Source of the DNA: Pararhodobacter zhoushanensis
Lineage (GTDB): Bacteria > Pseudomonadota > Alphaproteobacteria > Rhodobacterales > Rhodobacteraceae
Direction: 5' to 3'
DNA length: 64,000 bases
Assembly (NCBI RefSeq): GCF_003990445.1
Contig: NZ_REEZ01000005.1
Coordinates: 124,001 to 188,000, forward strand
A model generated the notes under the pieces. That model did no database searches and was not told the DNA's origin. It saw nothing but the letters and a program-made list of their open reading frames with translations. Made by a program: the position numbers and the translations under genes. Positions 49,229 through 57,764 of this stretch are shown piece after piece; the stretch's first letter is position 1; every line of letters starts with the position of its first letter.

Positions 49229-50491
49229 TCATCCCTTGGCGCTGATCGCCTCTTCCATCGCGCTGAGCAGCTTCGCCACCTCGGCCTCGGTGTTGTAGTG
49301 GCAAAACGAGATGCGCACGCAATCGGGCATTCCCAGCGGCGACAGCACATTGCCTGAATACTGATCCGCCTTGCGGATATGCACGCGAATGCCGCGCGCG
49401 CCCAGAAACTCGACCAGTTTCAGCGTGTCCCAGCCGTCCAGCCGCAGCGAGACCACGCCTTCACGCCCCTCCAGCGCCTCACCGCCGACCAGCGTGACGC
49501 CCGGCATCTCGGCCAGCCCGCGCAGGTTGCCGGTGCCTGACATCAGCCAGCCCAGAAGCTTCGCCTCTTCCGCGTGGATCGCTGCCCCCGCCGCTTCCAG
49601 CCGCTCGCGCCGGTCGCTGCTGGTTGAGAACTGCCCGCCCAACCAGTCGAAATACGCCACCACATCGCTGAAGGTCGCATAAGCGCCCGCGTCGCGCGTG
49701 CCCAGCTCCCAGCTGGTCGGCCCATTGCCGATGATCTGCTCATGGCTCAGCGCCGTCAGCCGGTCCGAGGCCCAGCCGACCCCGTAGCCGTGGCGCGAGA
49801 ACATCTTGTAGGGGCTTAGTGCATAGGCATCGATCCCGGCCTTGGCCACATCGACCGGGCCGTGGCAGGCGTGCTGGATGCCGTCCACGATGATGAAGGC
49901 CTCGGGTGCCACTTCACGGATCGCCGCCGCAATCGCGTCCACATCCGTCGCCATCCCGGTGACGGGCGAGGTGTGGATGATCGAGGCCACGCGAATATCG
50001 GGCCGCAGCGCCGCCTTGTACGCCTCGACGCTGACCACCCCGGTGGCGTCGTCATGCGCCACTTCGATCAACTCGCGCCCGGTCACCCCGGCCCAATGCG
50101 TCATCGACGAGCCCAGCGCCGGGTGCTCCAGCGTCGAGCGCAGCATAACGCCGCCCGCCTGCGCCCCCACCGCCGCCGTGCGCACCAGCCGGAACAGCAC
50201 CTCGGTGCCGCTTTCGCCGACGAAGACCTGACCCGTCGGCGCATTCAGGAACTGGCGCATGTCCGCCTTGCCCTTGTCGATCGCGCCCATCAGGGTTTGC
50301 GAGGCAATGTTGGGACGGCCCTGATTGTCGGGATAGCTGGCATACAGCGCCGAGGTCTCGACCACCGATTTCAGCCGCAGCGCGCCACCCGCGTTCTCGA
50401 AGAACACGCGCGGACCCTCGAACGGGCAGGTGTCGATATGGGCAAAGCGGTCGCGCACGGCCTCGATCAGGCCTGGTTTGTCGGTGATCAT
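49229..50491 (-). CDS. Class V aminotransferase / cysteine desulfurase-like protein
   Basis: A 420-aa PLP enzyme of aminotransferase class V. The PLP-binding Lys is in YALSPYKMFSRHG (near residue 230), preceded by the Asp of IIVDGIQHACHG. It starts VFFENAGGALRLKSVVE, the desulfurase-like opening. SufS/IscS proteins share this fold, but no obvious catalytic Cys loop is visible, so the substrate may be another amino acid. The ATG at 50491 has AGGAA upstream. It lies next to the sulfur operon but convergent with it. Confidence 0.82.
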   Translation of the reverse strand: MITDKPGLIEAVRDRFAHIDTCPFEGPRVFFENAGGALRLKSVVETSALYASYPDNQGRPNIASQTLMGAIDKGKADMRQFLNAPTGQVFVGESGTEVLFRLVRTAAVGAQAGGVMLRSTLEHPALGSSMTHWAGVTGRELIEVAHDDATGVVSVEAYKAALRPDIRVASIIHTSPVTGMATDVDAIAAAIREVAPEAFIIVDGIQHACHGPVDVAKAGIDAYALSPYKMFSRHGYGVGWASDRLTALSHEQIIGNGPTSWELGTRDAGAYATFSDVVAYFDWLGGQFSTSSDRRERLEAAGAAIHAEEAKLLGWLMSGTGNLRGLAEMPGVTLVGGEALEGREGVVSLRLDGWDTLKLVEFLGARGIRVHIRKADQYSGNVLSPLGMPDCVRISFCHYNTEAEVAKLLSAMEEAISAKG

Positions 50492-50594
50492 CGCGTGTTC
50501 CTGCCAGCAAGAGAAGGGTTTCCCTTGACGTGCAACGCCCCGCGCCGAATGGCAAGAGGAGGCGACCCATGACAGGCCGCCCCCCGCGCATTGG

Positions 50595-53039
50595 TTATTT
50601 GCCGGGCGCTGCCGGGGCGGGTGCCGGGCTGTAGGGGATCGCGCCGGGCGCTTGCGTCGGCGCCTGATACGCCACCAACCCGCGCGCCTGTGCGGCGAAG
50701 ACACCGTTCGGCCAGAGCTTGAGGAAGGTCCAGATTGCCTCGGGCCGGCCTTGTCCCAGCGCAGCGGCCCAAGCCTGCGTTTCGGTCAGGGCTGGCGGCG
50801 TCATCGGACGCGGTTCCGACACCTGCGGCATTGGCTCTGCGGGAACCTCGTCAAACGGCGTCACGCCGCGTTCACGCAGCCAGTCACGGGCGAGACGCGA
50901 GTTCAGACTGCGCGGGAAGCCCATGAGATACGCCTGCATCGTCTCGACCGATTGCTCGCTTTGCGCAAACTCCCACGCCTGCGCCTCGGGGCTGGCGTCG
51001 CGGGCTGGCGGCATCACGATCGCAGCCGGAGGCGTTGCCTCGGGCGCAGGCTCGGCCGTGGCGGCGGGATCTTTGCCGCCCTCCGCCGGGGGCATCTGGG
51101 GCGGCGCGCTCGGCTCTGCCTGCACTGACGGCAGGCTGACGCCGTCGGGCAACACGGGCGAGCCGCTGAGGCTGGCAAGGAAGGTCGCCTCAAAGGCGGC
51201 GGCGCTCTCGGGCCCTTGCCCGACGCTGCGCAGGGCGATCCAGGGGGTCAGGCCGACCTCGTTGGGGGCCTCTGCGATCAGGTAGACCATCTGCGACTCG
51301 ACCTCCTCGTCGCTCTCGGTGCCACGGAAGACATGCAGCGTGCTGGTGCCCAGCGTCAGAGTCTCGCCTGTGGCGCTGAGCGGCATGTTGGCAAAATCCG
51401 ACAGCATCGCGGTGAACTCGGGGTCACTGGGCGACGGGTGTGGCACCCGTTGCAGGGCCTCGGGGCTGAAGACCCGGATCGAGACTTCCTGCGCAATATC
51501 TCCCTCGGCGTTGCGGGTCTGCAGCCACAGCTCCATGCGATTCACCTCGTCGCGCTCGCGGCGGACGGTCATGGTGTCCGGCACCGCAAAGCTCAGGCCG
51601 AAGCGTTCGCGCTGGACCCAGCCGGGCGGCAGGGCGCCGGGCGCGGCCTCGGGTGCCTGCGCGACCTGTGGCGCTTGCTCTGACACCTCCGGGGCAATCG
51701 CCGCACGGATCGGCGCGATGACCGCATCGTCGCATAGCGTGCTGCCTTCGGGCGCGGTGAGCGTCAGCGCGTTCTCCAGCACATCGAGTTCAGCCTCGTT
51801 CCCCGGCGCGGCCATCAGCGCGACCAGATAGGGCGGTCGACCGTCAACGCAGTGACGCGGGGCGATGACGCGGGCCGGGATGCCATCCTCGGCGCTGGCA
51901 GGTTCATCGCTCAGGTCGCGCGAGGCGGGGCCATGGATCACCCAGACGGGCAGGCCGCCGACATCGGCCTCGACCACGGCATCAACCCGGGCAAGCAGGC
52001 GCTGGACCTGCTGTTCGACCGGGCGCGCCAGTTCCCCGGCGGCGATGCGGGCGGTCGGAACGGTGGGGGTTTCAGCATCGGCGAGAGACAGGAAAACGGC
52101 GCGCGGATTGCGCATGGTCTCGTTGGCCACCTGACCGGGGGCAATGGTGACCGAGGCCAGACCGGCAATCAACTCGATTGAGTCGCGCGACGAGTCCATC
52201 GCCACCGACGCGGCGGCTTCCGCTTCGCCAGTCTCGGCATCGGCAGCTGCACTCGCGGGGGCAGCGGGTTCCACGACGGGAGCCTCTGCGCTGGCGATGG
52301 CTGTGGGGGGCTCAGGTGCGGCGTCAGCCTCGGCTGCGGCATCAGGCTCGGCGCTGTCGACCTGCGCCATCGTGGGGGCGTCGCCAGTGTCATCGCTTGC
52401 GCCGTCATCGGGGGTATCAACGGTTGCTTCCTCCACCGGCTCGGATGCCCGCAGGCTGGTGATGAAATCCAGTTCGAGCGCGCCCGCGACCTCGGCCCCA
52501 AGGCCTGCGCTGAAAACGGCGATCATCAGGCCGGTGCCATCCTCGTCGGCGTCCTGCGTTACCATCAGCAGAAGGGTCGTTTCCAGCGGGGTGCCGTCAG
52601 CGCCGGGCGTCGTCCCGGTGCCGCGAAAGAGATGCAGCGTGCGCGCGCCGACCTGCACCACGATACCGCTGTCGGTAACGGGCATGTCCATCTGATCGCT
52701 GAGAAAAGCGGTATACTCAGGCGTGCCCGCGGGCGGGGCGAGGGCCAGAATGTCGGGGGACAACACCCGCAGACCGATGCGCGCGCCGACACCCGCGTCA
52801 TCCAGATCGGCCACGGCATAAGTGGTGGATGAATCGTTGGTCACCGCCATGCCGGGCGGAAGCGCGAAATCCACGCCAAAGCGGCTGACCTGCTCGGGTT
52901 GCGCGGCCTCGGCGATCGGGGGGGCGGTTACCGCCGAGTCCTGCGCACGGGCAGGGCTTGGCGTCAGCGGCGCGAACGCGGCCAGAGAGACGGTGAGCGC
53001 GATCAGGGCGGTCGAACTGCGCAGGGTAAAGACAGACAT
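50595..53039 (-). CDS. Large exported protein with an internally duplicated domain
   Basis: An 814-aa protein with a signal peptide (ALIALTVSLAAFAPL, cleavage after ARA), then two copies of one module: about residues 45-185 (RFGVDFALPPGMAV ... FITSLRAS) and 475-620 (RFGLSFAVPDTMTV ... FLASLSGS). Both contain LSD-(4)-MP and LHVFRG/LHLFRG. Between and after them are Ala/Pro/Glu-rich linkers; the tail (from about 690) has helical pairs with WxxA repeats like SPOR- or SLR-type segments. Probably periplasmic. I do not recognise the family and no function can be given. The ATG at 53039 has AAGGATC upstream. Confidence 0.7.
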   Translation of the reverse strand: MSVFTLRSSTALIALTVSLAAFAPLTPSPARAQDSAVTAPPIAEAAQPEQVSRFGVDFALPPGMAVTNDSSTTYAVADLDDAGVGARIGLRVLSPDILALAPPAGTPEYTAFLSDQMDMPVTDSGIVVQVGARTLHLFRGTGTTPGADGTPLETTLLLMVTQDADEDGTGLMIAVFSAGLGAEVAGALELDFITSLRASEPVEEATVDTPDDGASDDTGDAPTMAQVDSAEPDAAAEADAAPEPPTAIASAEAPVVEPAAPASAAADAETGEAEAAASVAMDSSRDSIELIAGLASVTIAPGQVANETMRNPRAVFLSLADAETPTVPTARIAAGELARPVEQQVQRLLARVDAVVEADVGGLPVWVIHGPASRDLSDEPASAEDGIPARVIAPRHCVDGRPPYLVALMAAPGNEAELDVLENALTLTAPEGSTLCDDAVIAPIRAAIAPEVSEQAPQVAQAPEAAPGALPPGWVQRERFGLSFAVPDTMTVRRERDEVNRMELWLQTRNAEGDIAQEVSIRVFSPEALQRVPHPSPSDPEFTAMLSDFANMPLSATGETLTLGTSTLHVFRGTESDEEVESQMVYLIAEAPNEVGLTPWIALRSVGQGPESAAAFEATFLASLSGSPVLPDGVSLPSVQAEPSAPPQMPPAEGGKDPAATAEPAPEATPPAAIVMPPARDASPEAQAWEFAQSEQSVETMQAYLMGFPRSLNSRLARDWLRERGVTPFDEVPAEPMPQVSEPRPMTPPALTETQAWAAALGQGRPEAIWTFLKLWPNGVFAAQARGLVAYQAPTQAPGAIPYSPAPAPAAPGK

Positions 53040-53247
53040 CAAAATGATCCTTCAGGGCAAAGGCAAATCTGCGGTCACGATACCACTGATCCCCCACATG
53101 CCTAGTCCCCAACCGGCGCGCGCGTTCACGCCTGTGTAACCACGCGCGCCGCACACCCCTTGCGCCATTGGTCCGCCGGGCGTAAAGAGCCGCGTCGCCC
53201 GACGGGTGGCCAAGTCTCCGACCACCTTGTCAAAACGGTTTCAGAAC

Positions 53248-53883
53248 ATGACCAAATTCTACCTGCCCGGCATCCTTGCCATGGCCGCCATCGTCGTGGC
53301 CTCGAACATCCTTGTGCAATTCCTGCTGGGCAACTGGCTCACCTGGGGTGCGCTGACCTATCCCTTCGCTTTCCTCGTCACCGATGTGATGAACCGCGTC
53401 TATGGCGCGCAGGCCGCCCGGCGCGTGGTCTGGGCCGGGTTCGCCGTGGGCGTTGCCTGCTCGCTGATCGGCACGCAGATCATCCTGCAGGGCGACGGCT
53501 ATACCTTCCCGGCTGTCACGCTGCGCGTGGCCATCGGCTCGGGCCTTGCGTTTCTCACTGCGCAGATGGTCGATATCGCCGTGTTCAACAGCGTCTCGTC
53601 CCGCGTCTGGTGGAAAGCGCCTCTTATTTCAACGCTGATTGGCGCGTCTCTGGACACTGCCATCTTCTTCACGATCGCGTTTTCGGTGCTGGCCGCACCC
53701 CTCGATCCGGCGGCAGATGTTAGCTGGGCGCAGGAGGTTTTGCCACTGCTGGGCTTTGGTCCGGGTGTGCCTTTGTGGGTGTCTTTGGGCTTTGCCGACT
53801 GGATGGTCAAACTGGCGCTGGCTTTGATCGCTTTGGTGCCATTTCGCGTCATCGTGAGAAAACTAACGCAACCTGTCGCTTAA
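53248..53883 (+). CDS. Queuosine precursor transporter (VUT family, QPTR/YhhQ)
   Basis: A 211-aa membrane protein with about six helices of the COG1738/VUT family, which imports queuosine precursors such as preQ0 or preQ1. Family signatures are YPFAFLVTDVMNRVYG (near residue 38) and SLDTAIFFTIAF near residue 133. The ATG at 53248 gives the usual family length; an upstream GTG at 53206 would add 14 residues. I see no preQ1 riboswitch fold in the preceding 200 bp. Confidence 0.9.
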   Translation: MTKFYLPGILAMAAIVVASNILVQFLLGNWLTWGALTYPFAFLVTDVMNRVYGAQAARRVVWAGFAVGVACSLIGTQIILQGDGYTFPAVTLRVAIGSGLAFLTAQMVDIAVFNSVSSRVWWKAPLISTLIGASLDTAIFFTIAFSVLAAPLDPAADVSWAQEVLPLLGFGPGVPLWVSLGFADWMVKLALALIALVPFRVIVRKLTQPVA

Positions 53884-53889
53884 AAGGTT

Positions 53890-53917
53890 TTGACAAACAC
53901 CAGATATGTGCCACCAT
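53890..53917 (+). promoter_or_regulatory. Sigma-70-type promoter of the 22-codon small ORF
   Basis: TTGACA at 53890-53895 and a weak -10 CACCAT at 53912-53917, spacing 16. A start of transcription near 53924 would leave about 30 nt before the small ORF. It lies 7 bp after the queuosine transporter stop. Confidence 0.5.
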
Positions 53918-53954
53918 CGCCTTACGGTTCAACCCAGCGAAAGGAGGTGGTCCA

Positions 53955-54023
53955 GTGTCTAGAGTGATATTGGAGAGTGGTGTCGGGACAGTCAGAGGGG
54001 CGCGTGAGCTGACGGCAGTCTGA
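53955..54023 (+). CDS. 22-aa small protein or leader peptide with a near-perfect ribosome site
   Basis: A GTG-started frame encoding 22 residues: MSRVILESGVGT followed by VRGARELTAV. AAAGGAGGTGG, almost fully complementary to the 16S 3' end, is 7 nt upstream. A promoter lies at 53890-53917 and an intrinsic terminator at 54083-54116, so it is a self-contained transcript of about 190 nt. The non-coding remainder (54024-54082) is C-rich (CACCCCCC). It could be a conserved small protein, or a dual-function sRNA. I do not recognise it from a named family. Confidence 0.6.
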   Translation: MSRVILESGVGTVRGARELTAV

Positions 54024-54082
54024 CGGCTGCACCCCCCTTGATTGGGCCTGGTTCTAACCGGCTCCATCTCCTGAAGCTCGTG

Positions 54083-54116
54083 AGGGCCGCTCGATTTTCG
54101 GGCGGCCCTTTCGATT
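54083..54116 (+). terminator. Rho-independent terminator after the small ORF
   Basis: AGGGCCGC (54083-54090) pairs with GCGGCCCT (54102-54109); the loop contains a further CGA/TCG pairing, and TTTCGATT follows. It ends the small-ORF transcript before arfB. Confidence 0.85.
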
Positions 54117-54148
54117 GATTTAACGGCAGTGTTTGATAAGTCCGCAGC

Positions 54149-54574
54149 ATGCTTTTTGTGACCGATCAGATCATCATTCAGGACTGGGAGCTGAGCGAAA
54201 GCTTCACGCGCTCCTCGGGTCCGGGTGGGCAAAACGTCAACAAGGTCTCAACCGCGGTCGAGTTGCGGTTCGAGGCCGAGCGGTCGCCTGCGCTGACGCC
54301 TGCCGTCAAAGCGCGACTCAAACGGCTGGCCGGACGGCGCTGGACGCTGGACGGTGCGCTGCTGCTCAGGGTCGAAGATACCCGCAGCCAGGCCCGCAAC
54401 CGCGAATTGGCGCGCGAGCGGCTGGTCGAGCTGATCAGGCAATCTTTGGTCGCACCACGTCGCAGAATTGCAACAAAACCGACCTACGGTAGTAAAATCA
54501 GGCGTGTTGAAGCTAAAAACAGGCGTGGTACGATCAAATCCCTGCGCGGACGCGTTGACGACACTGACAGCTGA
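54149..54574 (+). CDS. arfB: Alternative ribosome-rescue factor ArfB (YaeJ/ICT1 type)
   Basis: A 141-aa peptidyl-tRNA hydrolase that rescues ribosomes stalled without a stop codon. The catalytic GGQ motif is in SSGPGGQNVNKVSTAVELRF in full agreement with the family (about residues 22-41). The C-terminal tail is basic (RRRIATKPTYGSKIRR...KNRRGTIKSLRGR), as needed to enter the mRNA channel. The length is normal. There is no strong ribosome site before the ATG. It is followed 9 nt later by a Nudix gene. Confidence 0.93.
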   Translation: MLFVTDQIIIQDWELSESFTRSSGPGGQNVNKVSTAVELRFEAERSPALTPAVKARLKRLAGRRWTLDGALLLRVEDTRSQARNRELARERLVELIRQSLVAPRRRIATKPTYGSKIRRVEAKNRRGTIKSLRGRVDDTDS

Positions 54575-54583
54575 GGGCAGATT

Positions 54584-55126
54584 GTGGATAATTCCGACAC
54601 AGATCCGGTGAACCACAAAAATGCGCGGCCGTCCTCAACGGTTGCCCCCGAACCCGAGCAGGCACCCATGAAGCAATCCGCCCTGGCGGCCTTTCGCAAT
54701 TTCGTCGAACCCGTTTGGCGCCGCCCTGATTTCGTTCAGGCCGCGGCCCTGTGTGTGCGCAAGACGAAGAAGGGCCCCGAGGTGTTGCTGGTGACCAGCC
54801 TGACCACCAAGCGCTGGATCGTGCCCAAGGGCTGGCCGATGGATGGCCGGACACTGGCCGAGGCCGCAATGCAAGAAGCGTGGGAAGAGGCCGGGGTCAA
54901 GGGCAAGGTCGCGACCGCGTCGATGGGCGATTTCGCCTATCGCAAGCTGGTCAAGAACGGCATTCCGGTGATCTGCCGCTGCTCGGTGTTCCGCATCGAC
55001 GTGTCGGATCTGGCCAATGACTTCCCGGAAAAGGGCCGCCGGGTGCGCCACTGGATGCGCCCGTCCGAGGCTGCGAAAGCGGTCGAAGAACCTGAACTCA
55101 AGGCGCTGATCCTGACGCTCAACTGA
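54584..55126 (+). CDS. Nudix hydrolase
   Basis: A 180-aa Nudix protein of the diphosphoinositol polyphosphate/Ap(n)A-type group (VPKGWPMDGRTLAEAA then MQEAWEEAGV). The catalytic EE pair of the Nudix box is kept, but two box positions differ: the first Glu is Arg and the usual Arg is Gln. The N-terminal 28 residues look disordered. I take the GTG at 54584 because of GAGGGC 6 nt upstream; an internal ATG at 54668 is the alternative and would remove that tail. Probably in an operon with arfB. Confidence 0.85.
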   Translation: MDNSDTDPVNHKNARPSSTVAPEPEQAPMKQSALAAFRNFVEPVWRRPDFVQAAALCVRKTKKGPEVLLVTSLTTKRWIVPKGWPMDGRTLAEAAMQEAWEEAGVKGKVATASMGDFAYRKLVKNGIPVICRCSVFRIDVSDLANDFPEKGRRVRHWMRPSEAAKAVEEPELKALILTLN

Positions 55127-55282
55127 TACGCGGCGCAGCGGGAAGACCCGGCAACCGGGGCGGGTGGACGGATCGGCAACGCTTTGACGCAACCTGTCGC
55201 TGTCCCGGTCGCGGGTGTTGTGATCCTGCCTTGGGCGCGCTAGGGGCTTTGTGACACTTTTGCGACAGCCACGGAGCCCGTG

Positions 55283-56764
55283 ATGACCTCGCCTGCCGAC
55301 CCGAACGCCAAGGCCATCAAGACCCTCGACAAAGACCTCGGGCGCATCGGCCTGCTGGAACAAGCGACGATGTTCACCGCCCGCCCGCTGGTCGGACCGG
55401 GCATCGCGCTGGTCTTCATGGCGCTGGCCGGTCTGGCTGCGGCCACGATCATCGGCGCAGGGACGGGGACCTGGGTCGTGGTGATCGCGGCGGTGATCGG
55501 GGCCTATATGGCGGTGAACATCGGGGCCAATGACGTGGCCAACAACATGGGCCCGGCGGTGGGGGCGAATGCCGTCACGCTGGGCGGCGCGCTGATCATT
55601 GCGGCAATTTGCGAGACGGCGGGTGCGCTGCTGGCCGGGGGCGATGTGGTCAGCACCGTGTCGCGCGGCATCGTCGCGCCCGAGTCGGTGGCCGAGCCTC
55701 AGATCTTCGTCTGGGCGATGATGGCCGCGCTGTTGGCCGGGGCGCTGTGGATTCACCTTGCCACCGCCATGGGCGCGCCGGTTTCGACCACGCATTCCAT
55801 CGTCGGCGGGGTGATGGGCGCGGGCATTGCCGCGGCGGGCTTCGGGGCTGTCAACTGGCCGACCATGGCGGCGATTGCGGCCAGCTGGGTGGTCTCGCCG
55901 TTGATGGGCGGGGTGATCGCGGCGCTGTTTCTGGCGCTGATCAATTCGCGCATCCTGTATCGTGAAGACCGGATCGCCGCCGCCCGCACCTGGGTGCCGG
56001 TGCTGATCGGTCTGATGGGTGGCGTGTTCGCGACCTATATGGCGATGAAGGGGCTGAAGAAGCTGGTCGATGTGTCGCTGGGCGAATCGGTGTTGATCGG
56101 TGTGGCCGTCGGTATTCCGCTGGCGCTGCTGATGCGCCCGGTGATCCGCCGCCAGTCGCGCGGCATGGAGAACCGGGTCAAGTCGATCAAGGCGTTGTTC
56201 TCGATCCCGCTGGTGCTGTCGGCGGCGCTCCTGTCCTTCGCCCATGGTGCGAATGATGTGGCCAATGCGGTGGGGCCGCTGGCGGCGATTGTCCATGTGA
56301 TTCAGGATGGCTCGTCGGGGGACCGGGTGCAGATCCCGTATTGGGTGATGATCACCGGGGCGTTGGGGCTGTCGGTCGGCCTGATGCTGTTCGGGCCCAA
56401 GCTGATCAACATCGTCGGGTCCGAGATCACCCGCCTGAACGCGATGCGCGCCTGGTGCGTGGCGCTGTCGGCGGCAATGGTGGTGATTCTGGCGTCCTGG
56501 CTGGGGCTGCCGGTCAGCTCGACCCATATCGCCATCGGCGGGATCTTTGGCGTGGGCTTTTACCGCGAGTGGTACCACGAGAAGATTCTGAAAGAGAATC
56601 GCGACCTCTCGGCCCTGCCGGTCGAGGAACGCACCCGCCGCAAGGTCGTGCGCCGCTCGCATCTGATGACAATCATGACCGCATGGGTGATCACCGTGCC
56701 TGCAACGGCAGTGCTGTCGGCGGGTCTGTTCTTTGCCGCGACGCTGCTGGCCGGCCTGCGCTGA
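55283..56764 (+). CDS. Inorganic phosphate transporter, PiT family
   Basis: A 493-aa permease for phosphate (metal-phosphate/H+ or Na+ symport). The PiT signature occurs twice, in the inverted half-repeats: NIGANDVANNMGPAVGANA (near residue 78) and HGANDVANAVGPLAAI (near residue 320). A longer N-terminal cytoplasmic stretch and a hydrophilic segment between helices 8 and 9 are as in PitA-like proteins. The ATG at 55283 follows ACGGAG. It converges on trhO with a REP pair in between. No PhoU-like gene is adjacent. Confidence 0.93.
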   Translation: MTSPADPNAKAIKTLDKDLGRIGLLEQATMFTARPLVGPGIALVFMALAGLAAATIIGAGTGTWVVVIAAVIGAYMAVNIGANDVANNMGPAVGANAVTLGGALIIAAICETAGALLAGGDVVSTVSRGIVAPESVAEPQIFVWAMMAALLAGALWIHLATAMGAPVSTTHSIVGGVMGAGIAAAGFGAVNWPTMAAIAASWVVSPLMGGVIAALFLALINSRILYREDRIAAARTWVPVLIGLMGGVFATYMAMKGLKKLVDVSLGESVLIGVAVGIPLALLMRPVIRRQSRGMENRVKSIKALFSIPLVLSAALLSFAHGANDVANAVGPLAAIVHVIQDGSSGDRVQIPYWVMITGALGLSVGLMLFGPKLINIVGSEITRLNAMRAWCVALSAAMVVILASWLGLPVSSTHIAIGGIFGVGFYREWYHEKILKENRDLSALPVEERTRRKVVRRSHLMTIMTAWVITVPATAVLSAGLFFAATLLAGLR

Positions 56765-56776
56765 ACGGCAACGGCT

Positions 56777-56829
56777 GGTGCGCTGAAGCGCACCCTACGG
56801 GCGACGGGTAGGGTGCGCTTCAGCGCACC
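56777..56829. repeat. Paired inverted REP elements (BIME-like)
   Basis: Two REPs in opposite orientation: GGTGCGCT-GA-AGCGCACC-CTAC (56777-56798) and GTAG-GGTGCGCT-TC-AGCGCACC (56808-56829), each with a perfect 8-bp stem and a GTAG foot pointing to the 9-bp spacer. It lies between the convergent phosphate transporter and trhO genes. This is the classic bacterial interspersed mosaic element arrangement. Confidence 0.85.
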
Positions 56830-56834
56830 GTCGC

Positions 56835-57737
56835 TCAGCGGCCCAGATGCAGCGCGCCGCGCGCTTCGGCCAGCGCGATCTGCTTCTGGCGCTCGCGGAA
56901 ACCCTCGCGGCGGGCATCGTCGAATTCGCTCAGGCAGTGGTGACAGCTGACGCCGTGCTCATACTCGGGCCGTGACAGGTCGGCAGGTTCCAGTGGCCTG
57001 CGGCAGGCGTGGCACATAACGTGGCCGGTGGGCTGCAACCCGTGCCCCACCGCGACGCGCTGGTCGAACACAAAGCAGCCGCCGTGCCAGAGGCTTTGCT
57101 CCTGCGGCACCTCTTCAAGGTATTTCAGGATGCCGCCCTTGAGGTGGAACACCTCGTCAATCCCCTGACCCAGCAGATAATTCGTCGATTTCTCGCAGCG
57201 GATGCCGCCGGTGCAGAACATCGCGATCCGCTTGTTGTGGAAGCGCTCCTTGTTGGCCTCCCACCACGCCGGGAAGTCGCCGAACGCCCGCGTGCCGGGA
57301 TCAACCGCGCCCTCGAACGTGCCGATCGCCACCTCATAGTCATTCCGCGTGTCTATCACCGCCACATCGGGGTCCGAAATCAGCGCGTTCCATTCGGACG
57401 CCTCGACGTAATGGCCGACGCGGGCCAGCGGATCGACATCGGGCTGGCCCATGGTGACGATCTCGCGCTTGAGGCGGACCTTGAGGCGGCCAAAGGGCAT
57501 GGTTTCGGCCTGTGCCTCTTTCCACTCCAGATCGGTGCAGCCGGGCAGGGCGCGGATATGCGCCAGCACCGCGTCGATCCCGGCGCGGGGTCCGGCGATG
57601 GTGCCGTTGATCCCCTCGGGCGCCAGCAGCAGCGAGCCCTTGACCCCCTGCGAACAGGCCAGCTGCGCCAGCGGGTGCTTGAGCGCGGCGGGATCAGGGA
57701 AACGGGTGAAATGATAGAGTGCGGCGACGATGAGCAT
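56835..57737 (-). CDS. trhO: tRNA uridine(34) hydroxylase TrhO (rhodanese-like)
   Basis: A 300-aa YceA/TrhO protein that makes 5-hydroxyuridine at tRNA position 34 with O2. It has the N-terminal acylphosphatase-like domain (LLLAPEGINGTIAGP near residue 38), the rhodanese domain with catalytic Cys in MFCTGGIRCEKS (near residue 173), and a C-terminal Zn-ribbon-like part (CHACRRPLEPADL, SCHHCLSEFD). The size is usual. It ends 6 bp after a REP pair. The rhomboid gene lies upstream on the same strand, 27 bp away. Confidence 0.94.
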   Translation of the reverse strand: MLIVAALYHFTRFPDPAALKHPLAQLACSQGVKGSLLLAPEGINGTIAGPRAGIDAVLAHIRALPGCTDLEWKEAQAETMPFGRLKVRLKREIVTMGQPDVDPLARVGHYVEASEWNALISDPDVAVIDTRNDYEVAIGTFEGAVDPGTRAFGDFPAWWEANKERFHNKRIAMFCTGGIRCEKSTNYLLGQGIDEVFHLKGGILKYLEEVPQEQSLWHGGCFVFDQRVAVGHGLQPTGHVMCHACRRPLEPADLSRPEYEHGVSCHHCLSEFDDARREGFRERQKQIALAEARGALHLGR

Positions 57738-57764
57738 GGCGGGCTTTTGCGCCAGAGCGGCGGC

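Noticed and set aside
49229..50491. SufS/IscS cysteine desulfurase of an Fe-S assembly operon
   Set aside because: No suf or isc genes are adjacent and no catalytic Cys loop is evident; kept as class V aminotransferase-like.
53040..53247. preQ1 riboswitch upstream of the queuosine precursor transporter
   Set aside because: I could not find the small C-rich loop plus A-rich tail of preQ1-I or a preQ1-II fold.
53939..53955. Sequence AAAGGAGGTGG resembling the 3' end of 16S rRNA
   Set aside because: Complement logic shows it is a ribosome site in front of a GTG; no other 16S sequence is present around it.
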